A stretch of 64,000 bases of DNA, taken from Candidatus Nanopelagicus limnes. GTDB lineage: Bacteria; Actinomycetota; Actinomycetes; Nanopelagicales; Nanopelagicaceae. Positions 47,226 to 54,890 of the stretch are shown here, one piece after another; the first letter of the stretch is position 1, and every line of letters begins with the position of its first letter. The position numbers and the translations under genes are program-made. The DNA lies in the NCBI RefSeq assembly GCF_002287885.2, contig NZ_CP016768.2:1-64000 (forward strand), read 5' to 3'. The notes under the pieces are model-generated. The model saw only the letters and a program-made list of their open reading frames with translations, had not been told where the DNA came from and made no database searches.

Positions 47226-48373
47226 GTTTCAGTCTACCAATTCCAAATTTACAGTATTGCGTCCGTTGTTGCATGCCCGAAACAAACGAAGGCGTGGCCT
47301 TCGATAAATTTGGACAATGTTATGCCTGTATTTCGAGTGAGCAAAAAATAAGAATTGATTGGGTTTCAAGAGAATTGGAATTGCGAAAACTTTTGGATCA
47401 TTACAAGTCTTTAGAAAATGACTATGATTGTATTGTTCCAATAAGTGGCGGAAAAGACAGTACATTTCAATTACATGTACTTACCAAAGTATACAAAATG
47501 CGAGTCTTAGCAGTGACTTTTAGCCATAATTGGTTTACAGAGGTTGGTAAGTATAATCTTCAAAATGCAATAGAAAAATTCGACGTTGATCACATAATGT
47601 ATACACCATCCCGAAATCTAGTCAACAGGATTGCCAGGGAATCATTATTTACAATAGGAGACTCTTGTTGGCATTGTCATGCAGGAATTGGCGCTTTCCC
47701 GCTGAAAGTAGCTGTTGATTATAAAGTACCACTACTTATTTGGGGTGAATCAGTTTCTGAACTATCTGGTCGCTCTACTCTTGGAAATCCCATTATAAAG
47801 TTTGACAGAGATTATTTCTTGAAAGTTTCATCTAAAGTTAAGGCTGAAGTATTAGTTGGTGAGAGCTTGAATGAGAGAGAATTAAGACCTTTCGTTCCTC
47901 CCGAAGCCGAGGTCATAGAGAATTTGGGTGTAGTTGGAATACACCTTGGAGACTATCTTTTTTGGGATGATGAAAGGCAGATGGAATTTGTCCGCGACGA
48001 GTATGAGTGGAAGCAATCAAAAGTAGAGGGAACCTATAAGAATTATAAGAGTGTGGAATGTAAAATGGCAGGTGTCCATGATTATTCTAAGTTTCTTAAA
48101 AGAGGATTCGGAAGAGCCACCGATCATGCTTCTGCAGATATTCGCGCTGGATTATTGACGAGAGAACAAGCTTTTGAGCTAATTATGCAACATGACGGCA
48201 AGAGGCCAGATGCCCTAGATTTCTATTTGGAGATTACAGGGTTCACCGAAAATGAATTTGAGATAGTTTTGGCAAAATTTAGAGATGGTTTGAAGTTAAG
48301 AACTATGTCGGAAATGGAATTTACTTCACAGCTAAATAAGTATAGAGATGCTATAAAAAATAATGCAGAATGA
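47222..48373 (+). CDS. N-acetyl sugar amidotransferase (WbpG/PseA/LegA-like)
   Basis: PP-loop ATP pyrophosphatase-type enzyme that converts an acetamido (or formamido) group into an amidino group. The 383-residue protein has Cys13/16/17 (YCVRCC) and Cys33/36 (CYAC) at the N terminus and the PP-loop ISGGKDST at about 74-81. Family members modify nonulosonic acids (PseA in Campylobacter) or their precursors. It overlaps the following amidase by 11 bp. HisH/HisF-like ammonia suppliers used by WbpG are not in the window. Confidence 0.85.
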   Translation: MSFSLPIPNLQYCVRCCMPETNEGVAFDKFGQCYACISSEQKIRIDWVSRELELRKLLDHYKSLENDYDCIVPISGGKDSTFQLHVLTKVYKMRVLAVTFSHNWFTEVGKYNLQNAIEKFDVDHIMYTPSRNLVNRIARESLFTIGDSCWHCHAGIGAFPLKVAVDYKVPLLIWGESVSELSGRSTLGNPIIKFDRDYFLKVSSKVKAEVLVGESLNERELRPFVPPEAEVIENLGVVGIHLGDYLFWDDERQMEFVRDEYEWKQSKVEGTYKNYKSVECKMAGVHDYSKFLKRGFGRATDHASADIRAGLLTREQAFELIMQHDGKRPDALDFYLEITGFTENEFEIVLAKFRDGLKLRTMSEMEFTSQLNKYRDAIKNNAE

Positions 48374-49673
48374 AATCACTGATTTTTCAGAAATGAATAA
48401 ATTGATTCTAGAAAAAAAATTAAAGGTAAAAGAGTTGGCAGAAATGTCACTCGAACGTATTGATTTAGTTGACAAGAATATAAAGTCATTCATTCATTTA
48501 GACAAAGAGTTACTTTTTAGACAAGCTTCTAAAATGGATGATGAGGTTTCAGTTGGTAGATTTCGAAAGAATCTTGGGCTAACAATTTCGGTAAAAGACA
48601 ATATTTATGTTGACGGTTTAGGAATCGCGATGGGAACTGACCTCTGGAAAGTTGAAAAATCTGGCTTTGATGCGCGAGTTGTTAGTAATCTAAGGGCAAG
48701 CGGTGCGCTAATCATCGGTAAAACTAAAACGGCAGAATTTGCAATTCACAAGCCACCAGACACAAAAAATCCAATCGACAAAACGGCATCACCTGGAACA
48801 TCTTCGACGGGATCCGCTGCATCAGTGAGCGCAGACTTAGTAATGGCCAGTATTGGAACACAAAGTGCGGCTTCAATTATTAAACCGGCGAGTTATTGCA
48901 ATGTTATTGGGTTTAAACCATCATACGGTTTGATTCCAAGAACTGGAATTCTAAAAACTGCTGACACTTTAGATACCGTAGGTTTCTTTGCAAATGACCT
49001 CGATATTCTTTCGAAAGTTTTTACCTCTAGCTTAGTCAGTGGGATCGATCACCCCTTCAATAATATTGTCGAAAGAAATACTGGAGAAGATAAGACAGTT
49101 CGTATAGCGCCACTGCATAACTCCAATCTCTGCTCACCTCGCGTTCAAGAAGATTTCATTTCAAACTGCCAAAAATTATTCAAGTACAGCAGCTTTATTC
49201 AAATTGATTTGAATTTGAATGAGTTAATTGAGCAAGCGCGTTTAACACATAGAGCGCTGTATTACGGAAACGTAAGTTATTTTCTTGCGCAAGACCTAGC
49301 CATCAGTATAGGTGAATTAAGTGAAGAGTTACGGGAAGTTATTGAATTTGGAAATGGCGTCACATCCTCAGAATTAGAAGAGGCCCGCAATCAACAGGTG
49401 TATTTCGCATCCATATTAGATCGATATTTTGAACAAACTGATTTTATTATAACTCCGTCAACATTCGATGTCCCACCAGATTATGGAATTTCTGACCAGA
49501 TTAATGACTCATCTTTTTTTTGGACACTTTGTGGCAATCCAGCGATTAGCCTCCCGACTACAATTAGTTTGGATGGGCAAAGATTTGTCGGCTTACAGAT
49601 TATCGCTAGAAAATATAATGATTATGGTTTAATACATTTTGCAAGAAATTTACAAATGAAATGGGGAATATGA
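48363..49673 (+). CDS. Amidase-signature enzyme (GatA/FAAH-like)
   Basis: A 436-residue amidase with the Ser-cisSer-Lys triad visible: Lys78 (SVKDN), Ser147 (GTSSTGSA) and Ser171 (AASIIKPA). The 24-residue spacing between the two serines equals that in FAAH. Sequence between them is less glycine-rich than usual. No GatB or GatC is nearby, so it is not the tRNA amidotransferase. The overlap with the PP-loop amidotransferase suggests it releases ammonia for that enzyme or trims an amide on the sugar. Confidence 0.82.
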   Translation: MQNEITDFSEMNKLILEKKLKVKELAEMSLERIDLVDKNIKSFIHLDKELLFRQASKMDDEVSVGRFRKNLGLTISVKDNIYVDGLGIAMGTDLWKVEKSGFDARVVSNLRASGALIIGKTKTAEFAIHKPPDTKNPIDKTASPGTSSTGSAASVSADLVMASIGTQSAASIIKPASYCNVIGFKPSYGLIPRTGILKTADTLDTVGFFANDLDILSKVFTSSLVSGIDHPFNNIVERNTGEDKTVRIAPLHNSNLCSPRVQEDFISNCQKLFKYSSFIQIDLNLNELIEQARLTHRALYYGNVSYFLAQDLAISIGELSEELREVIEFGNGVTSSELEEARNQQVYFASILDRYFEQTDFIITPSTFDVPPDYGISDQINDSSFFWTLCGNPAISLPTTISLDGQRFVGLQIIARKYNDYGLIHFARNLQMKWGI

Positions 49674-50629
49674 TGTCAAGTATACGAAATTCTGGTCAGA
49701 TAAAAGAAATAAAGGAAATTTTGAATGCAGAATTGGGCTATTTTGGGAGTCCCAATACTAAGCACGATTCAGTTGAGTGTTCAATCTGTGAGTCCATCGC
49801 AAATTTTCTGTTTACCAAGAATGGTTTCGCTCTTTATAGGTGCTCCGATTGTGAGTTCCTATTCGCACCGATTAATACACCGAATAATTCAATTTCAGAT
49901 TTTTTTGAAAACTCAAAAGCCATTGACCTTTACACTAGTAAAGTGATTGAGAATGAGGCTGCAAGGAAATCTGCAATTTTTCGGCCTCTGGCTAAAAGAA
50001 TTATTGCTACTCATCCTGAGGCAAAGAAAATACTGGAGATAGGCTGTGGGGCTGGTTTATTACTGGATGAGTTGCGGTTGGCAGGGCTTGGCACCATTGA
50101 CATTCAGGGAGTTGAGGTCAATAGATTTGCCGCTGAAAGGTCGATCGAAAAAGGTCATAACATTTTCCCAGGAGCAATTGATGATTTTAAGGGCGAAAAT
50201 TTTGATGTTGTGGTGTTCTGGGCATTCCTTGATCACATTCCAGATCCACTAGCTTTGTTTAGAAGGATAAATGGGCTGCTGGGCAACGGTGGATTGCTTA
50301 TTTTCGGAAATGCTAATTACGCCGGTTTTGAAGCATCAATTATGGGTACTGAATCTCATATATATTCAGTACCTGAACGTCTGAGTTTCTTTACGCCAAG
50401 AACTTTAGAAATATTATGTCACGAAGCAGGTTTCAACAATACCTCTATAGAAGGTTCTGGAAACTTAGATCTTGAAATTGTGAAAGATTGGTGGGAAAAT
50501 AATCCTGAAATTCCTAAAAACGATTTTCTTTATTCTGTGATGAACAACCACGAGATTGCACAAAATTTCACGCTATTTTTGCAGAAAACACTGCTGACAA
50601 GTCACCTAACAGTGAATACCTGGAAATAG
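49670..50629 (+). CDS. Class I SAM-dependent methyltransferase with N-terminal zinc ribbon
   Basis: A 319-residue protein with CSIC near residue 38 and CSDC near 59, a likely zinc ribbon. A SAM domain follows with ILEIGCGAGLLLDEL and FDVVVFWAFLDHIPDP. Start choice is between adjacent ATG codons at 49670 and 49673, both just after ATGGGG; ATG at 49670 overlaps the amidase stop. The 3' end abuts a convergent gene. It is likely to methylate a sugar; target unknown. Confidence 0.77.
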   Translation: MMSSIRNSGQIKEIKEILNAELGYFGSPNTKHDSVECSICESIANFLFTKNGFALYRCSDCEFLFAPINTPNNSISDFFENSKAIDLYTSKVIENEAARKSAIFRPLAKRIIATHPEAKKILEIGCGAGLLLDELRLAGLGTIDIQGVEVNRFAAERSIEKGHNIFPGAIDDFKGENFDVVVFWAFLDHIPDPLALFRRINGLLGNGGLLIFGNANYAGFEASIMGTESHIYSVPERLSFFTPRTLEILCHEAGFNNTSIEGSGNLDLEIVKDWWENNPEIPKNDFLYSVMNNHEIAQNFTLFLQKTLLTSHLTVNTWK

Positions 50630-50630
50630 A

Positions 50631-52337
50631 CTAATCAGCTAAGTAGGAAGGAATATACCTGTAACGACCCACTGGATTTTCTAGGAATTCAAAGAATTCT
50701 TCTCTGACTTTTTCATCATGAACTGAATCCCATTTATTTCGCGTATATTTGAAAACATCCCGTGAGTCCCATTGTTTTTCATATCCACCTGATGACTCTA
50801 TCATTTCATCGTAATTTTTATAGAAAATATCTTTAGTATTTCTAATGAATCGCATAAAGTAATATTCCTGTATTTCTTTTAAGTCTATATCTATTTCAAA
50901 TGCATCCGGTTCTAGAATCATTCTTGTGTATTCTTCTATACTTGCTGGATGTAGATTAAACTTATAGCCAATATGTGGATTTACTCTAGAAGCATTTACA
51001 ACTTTCACGCCATGGTAGGCGTATTCAAACCCTACTGTGCCATACATTGTGAGAACTAGATCTACTTTGTTTGCTAAAATAGCAGTATGTGATGTTCTGG
51101 CACTTAAAATATTCCACCAAGGTTTACCCTCAGTCAATTCATTAAAAATATGTTTATCATCATCATTAAAGGCCGGATGTGGCTTTATGTACCATACAAA
51201 TTTTGACTTTTGTGCAATTTTGTCTAAGTAGTTAAACCAACTCACGAAGTCGGGGAAAAGATTATTTCCAAAACTATTCGGTCCGTCTGAGAAACAGTGC
51301 ATTGACACTAGTACATTAGTTTTTTGAAGGCTAAAAATTACCTGATCATCCTGTGGTTTAAAACCTGAAACCTCTCTGTGCGCACTATCTACGCCTTGAA
51401 CTCCAGAAAAAAGTTCCTCCAATTTTTGTTTTGCCAATGAAAGAGCTTTCTCCCTATTTTTACTATCTAATTCTTTGGAAAAGATTTCAGGGTATCTAAA
51501 GTATTCTGCATCATCATAGAAGTTATTCAGCGAAAGATAAAATGCCCTGTCTGGCATAATTATGAAACTTTTTATGTTAGAGCTTACTGCCACCCTTGAA
51601 GGGATGGCTTGGAAATAGCACGTGTGGCCTACATTGACTGAATTAACATCATATTGATCAAAGTAATCAATCCAATAAAGTGTCGTGAAACAAGATTCGT
51701 ATAGGAAGTTGAGCCATTCGTTATCATCAAGTTTTATTGTGCCTTTTCTGTAGGTACGCAGATATTGATCATAAATGAGGTCTCCAACCCATATACCCTT
51801 GATTGTAATTTTCAGAATGTCTTCCAAGCTGTGGATGCTTGAGATAATCTCACAAAAGATAATTTCTGTTTTTGACTTGTCTATGTTACGGGGTCTTATA
51901 AACGTTCTAACTCCCATGAATCTGTAGATTAAAACTTGAGATGAATAGTGACCCAGGAATAATCCTTTTGCCGACCAAGAAGCTTTTTCTTTAAAATTTT
52001 TTGCGGGCCAAGGCAAGTAGCAAACTACATTTCTTCCCTTGATTCTGCTATTTAGGATAAAATAATAAAAAGGTAAAAATGAAGATGCCTGGAAATTCAC
52101 TTCAATTAGATCTAGTTTTCTGTCGAGACCTATTGCTTTTTGTGCTTTGGGCTTTGTGAAGAATTCTATTTTTTTGAATAGAAATAATGCATGTCTAAGA
52201 TCCTCAAGATGTGGGAATTGAATCCCTAACCATTTTCTGGCCCGTGAGTAAAAAACTCCCATAATCAATACTTCCATCAATTCATATGTAATAAAATTTG
52301 TTGCGGTTAGTTTAGCGAATCCTGATATTGTCCGCAA
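50631..52337 (-). CDS. Capsule / surface polysaccharide biosynthesis-type transferase
   Basis: A 568-residue protein whose second half has YIKPHPAF and LTMYGTVGFEYAYHGVKVV, the pattern of GT-B-like capsule biosynthesis proteins. The start is uncertain: TTG at 52337 is the first usable codon, but coherent coding-like sequence (PFLYSFILQGKEKP and on) continues upstream in the same frame for about 100 bp without a start. ATGs lie about 20 and 25 codons inside. The 5' end may therefore have been altered by the rearrangement that truncated the neighbouring GT2 gene. Confidence 0.6.
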   Translation of the reverse strand: MRTISGFAKLTATNFITYELMEVLIMGVFYSRARKWLGIQFPHLEDLRHALFLFKKIEFFTKPKAQKAIGLDRKLDLIEVNFQASSFLPFYYFILNSRIKGRNVVCYLPWPAKNFKEKASWSAKGLFLGHYSSQVLIYRFMGVRTFIRPRNIDKSKTEIIFCEIISSIHSLEDILKITIKGIWVGDLIYDQYLRTYRKGTIKLDDNEWLNFLYESCFTTLYWIDYFDQYDVNSVNVGHTCYFQAIPSRVAVSSNIKSFIIMPDRAFYLSLNNFYDDAEYFRYPEIFSKELDSKNREKALSLAKQKLEELFSGVQGVDSAHREVSGFKPQDDQVIFSLQKTNVLVSMHCFSDGPNSFGNNLFPDFVSWFNYLDKIAQKSKFVWYIKPHPAFNDDDKHIFNELTEGKPWWNILSARTSHTAILANKVDLVLTMYGTVGFEYAYHGVKVVNASRVNPHIGYKFNLHPASIEEYTRMILEPDAFEIDIDLKEIQEYYFMRFIRNTKDIFYKNYDEMIESSGGYEKQWDSRDVFKYTRNKWDSVHDEKVREEFFEFLENPVGRYRYIPSYLAD

Positions 52338-52386
52338 CCACTTTAATGTTGTTATTAAAGGTTTTTCCTTGCCTTGTAGTATAAAG

Positions 52387-52605
52387 CTATAAAGAAATGG
52401 AGTGATTTTTGTTGATAATCTTAATTCTTGAATCCCTTTTTTCCAATTCTTTTAATTCCTCTTTTGAAATATCATCAGAACCGTCATTGATAAGTACGAG
52501 TTCGTCGATTTCTCGCATACTCTCAAGAATTGATTTTATTGATACATTTATAAATTGTGATCCGTTAAATAGTGGTGGCAACACAGAACAGGCTTGTTCT
52601 TTCAT
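52387..52605 (-). pseudogene. Truncated family 2 glycosyltransferase (N-terminal fragment)
   Basis: ATG at 52605 overlaps the upstream gene's stop (ATGA). The 72-residue product matches only the first part of a GT2 domain (FNGSQFINVSIKSIL, LVLINDGSDD, DSRIKIINK) and then stops, missing the metal-binding and acceptor parts. In another frame, sequence continuing into the downstream gene resumes directly after the stop, consistent with an internal deletion or frameshift. Probably non-functional. Confidence 0.75.
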
Positions 52606-53408
52606 TGCCTTTTCCAATCAGTGCCCTTACCTTTTTCAACCGCTATTAACGTAGGCATTATTCCACTTAGTTGTGGGTAATTTTTGTCATAACAAAACTT
52701 TGGACCTAAGAGCGAAAATGAATTGTTTGCCGCAAACCAGTTTAAATGACTTTCATCATGAAACCTGGCAATAATGTTCTTTGAAAGATCTTCTTGTATC
52801 CGTAAACTCAAAGAGCTGCATAAATCAATTATCGAACTCTTTTTCCCAAACCAAGTGGCACCACAGACATAAACCTTTCTGTCCTTTCTGGATACAAATG
52901 CTAAAGAAGCAGAATTATTCTCCCAAGATCCAATCCCCCCATTAAGTAGGTGAGATTTGAGGTCACTTAGAATATATCTTGGATTCCTCAAATAGAACAT
53001 GACTTTTGCAAATTTAGATGGCCTGAAATAGCCCGGGTGCCTGACCAATGCAATTTCATGGTTTGCAATCGCTTGGATTAAATCATTCTTAGTTAGTGAA
53101 CCTGCGAAAACCATATCGGCATCCAAATGCATGACAATTTCACCCTCAATCTTATCGGCAGTTTTTGCCAATAATTCATAGCGTAAGAGAGTTGGCATTG
53201 GCCAAGGCGAACTCTCGAATCGAACTGTTACAAGATTTACACCAAGTCTTTCAGCTACAGCCCACGGTATTTCGTCTTCTCGATTAGTAAAGAGAATCCA
53301 CTGGACATTAATGTCTTTATTTATAAATTTCTCAGCGGTACTTAGAAGTTCAAGCCAGAATTCGAGATAACGGTCAGTTGCAACCGAAAAAATAGTTAAA
53401 TCAGTCAT
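52602..53408 (-). CDS. Family 6 glycosyltransferase (ABO blood-group enzyme homologue)
   Basis: A 268-residue GT-A retaining transferase. GT6 enzymes add alpha-1,3-Gal or alpha-1,3-GalNAc. Visible hallmarks are the metal-binding DADM at 96-99 (DVDM in human ABO enzymes), HPGYF at about 124-128 and RFHDESHLNWF (HDESH at 217-221), matching the HDESHLN segment of ABO transferases. No transmembrane anchor is present, as in other bacterial GT6 proteins. The acceptor is unknown. Confidence 0.85.
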   Translation of the reverse strand: MTDLTIFSVATDRYLEFWLELLSTAEKFINKDINVQWILFTNREDEIPWAVAERLGVNLVTVRFESSPWPMPTLLRYELLAKTADKIEGEIVMHLDADMVFAGSLTKNDLIQAIANHEIALVRHPGYFRPSKFAKVMFYLRNPRYILSDLKSHLLNGGIGSWENNSASLAFVSRKDRKVYVCGATWFGKKSSIIDLCSSLSLRIQEDLSKNIIARFHDESHLNWFAANNSFSLLGPKFCYDKNYPQLSGIMPTLIAVEKGKGTDWKRQ

Positions 53409-53458
53409 TGGTGAAGAATAACTCTATTACCTAAAGTTAGGGCATAATTTGCACATAA

Positions 53459-54265
53459 ATGGCAACGTTTGGAGCAAAGAGCATTGACAACATGATAATT
53501 GTAGGAAATAGCAATTTGGAGAACAAGCCACCCCTTTTTACAATTATTACGGTTGTAAGAAACGGAGAACAAACCCTCGAAAGGTGTATTAAGAGTGTTA
53601 AGCATCAGACTTTTCAAGATTTCGAATATTTGATTATTGATGGGGCTTCTTCAGATAAAACTCACAAAATCATTAAGCAAAATTCGGACATTGTGGATTA
53701 TTCAATATCAGAAAAAGATGAGGGTCTGTATTTTGCAATGAATAAAGGTTTGAAACTCGCAAGAGGAAGTTATGTAGGAATACTAAATGCAGACGACATA
53801 TACTTGTCAAATACTTTGGAATTAGTACAAAATGCAATTAAAAAAAACCCTAACTGTGATGTAATTTATGGAGCGATGAGTTATTTTGACAAGCCAAATC
53901 AAATTTATTTTATTCATAGCGACGAGCTTTCTAAACGAATGATCTTCCATCCTACTTGTTTTATTTCAATTAATGCTTATAAAAAATTAGGATACTTCAA
54001 TACAAAGTATCAAGTAGCTGCTGATTATGATTTTATTTTACGTTGTCGCGATGCTCAGAAAAATTTTTTAGGCCTGCAAAATGTCTTAGCGACTTTTAGC
54101 GGGGACGGTATATCTGCAAAATTAAGATTTCGTTCGATATTTGAAACCAGTAAAATTCAGGCAAAATATAATTTTGAACCGAGATATCTTCAATTTTCAA
54201 AGCTTATGCGCATTCTTATTATAACTTATTTTAGGGCGTTCATAAATAAAATATTTGTTTCTTAA
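53459..54265 (+). CDS. Family 2 glycosyltransferase (WcaA/WcaE-like)
   Basis: GT-A transferase of 268 residues: TIITVVRNGEQTLERCIKSV, IIDGASSDKT, SEKDEGLYFAMNKG and the metal site LNADD. DEGLYFAMNKG is typical of the colanic-acid WcaE-type group. ATG at 53459; a second ATG at 53492 would still include the domain. It is the last intact island gene before the 490-bp non-coding stretch and tRNA-Ser. Confidence 0.85.
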   Translation: MATFGAKSIDNMIIVGNSNLENKPPLFTIITVVRNGEQTLERCIKSVKHQTFQDFEYLIIDGASSDKTHKIIKQNSDIVDYSISEKDEGLYFAMNKGLKLARGSYVGILNADDIYLSNTLELVQNAIKKNPNCDVIYGAMSYFDKPNQIYFIHSDELSKRMIFHPTCFISINAYKKLGYFNTKYQVAADYDFILRCRDAQKNFLGLQNVLATFSGDGISAKLRFRSIFETSKIQAKYNFEPRYLQFSKLMRILIITYFRAFINKIFVS

Positions 54266-54755
54266 AAAAGATTACGAGAGCACGCCGCTAGCGAAATTAA
54301 TAAATATAGAGCGAAACTATAGATGGCAGGTTATTGACTATTTTGGCGTTAAAATAAAAGTTTAATTGCCGGTAGTCTATTACAAGATCATATGTATTCA
54401 ACCTTTTTGTTCTGAGCGTTAGAGACATTTTTCATAAAGAAAAATTGAGACTGACTTCTGTGAATCAGACTGTTACAATACGTTAACCTATTAAGATTTG
54501 TATGCTTATATTATGTAGCATGAAAATAAGAGCCAATTTAATAACGGTTAAGCTTTTGATTGGGCGGAAAAAGCTTTAGATTTCACTCAAAAATGTTTTC
54601 TCCAGCAAACGATCCACCCAGTCTTAGTAAGATCGGAGAGTTAATTTACTATTCTGCACGTGCTTTGAACACTACTGTGCGGTTGTATTGAAATGCTAAT
54701 TCGAATAGGTTTTAATGCCCAATATGTATAAACTACTGTAAACTTAGTTAAAATT
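54266..54755. other. 490-bp AT-rich non-coding stretch at the right island edge
   Basis: No reading frame of recognisable protein was seen on either strand, and no tRNA. It is one of the longest empty gaps in an otherwise tightly packed window. It may be decayed island sequence plus the promoter of tRNA-Ser; TATAAACT and TGTAAACTTAG near 54727-54745 are possible -10-like elements but no convincing pair was found. Confidence 0.5.
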
Positions 54756-54773
54756 GGAGACGTCGCATAGCCC
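54754..54773 (+). repeat. Right copy of the 20-bp direct repeat inside tRNA-Ser(GCU)
   Basis: Exact match to 23157-23176. Here it spans two leader bases, the acceptor 5' strand and the beginning of the D-arm of the intact tRNA-Ser gene. It marks the right boundary of the sugar island. Confidence 0.8.
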
Positions 54774-54848
54774 GGTCTAGTGCGCCTCACTGCTAATGAG
54801 GTTAACCCCTAAAGGGTTTCGGAGGTTCAAATCCTCTCGTCTCCGCCA
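54756..54848 (+). tRNA. tRNA-Ser (anticodon GCT)
   Basis: Class II tRNA: acceptor GGAGACG pairs with CGTCTCC (54838-54844), discriminator G at 54845, CCA encoded at 54846-54848. The anticodon loop CTGCTAA is closed by CTCA-type pairing with TGAG. The long variable arm is TTAACCCCTAAAGGGTTT, and the T-arm GAGGTTCAAATCCTC. It is intact despite lying at the island edge. Confidence 0.97.
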
Positions 54849-54890
54849 ATAAACAAATGAATTAAGAAGTATTTGGAAATTGGGGGGGAG

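Noticed and set aside
48363-49673. The amidase as GatA of the tRNA amidotransferase
   Set aside because: No gatB or gatC is adjacent, the sequence between the catalytic serines is divergent from GatA, and the gene is coupled to a sugar amidotransferase.
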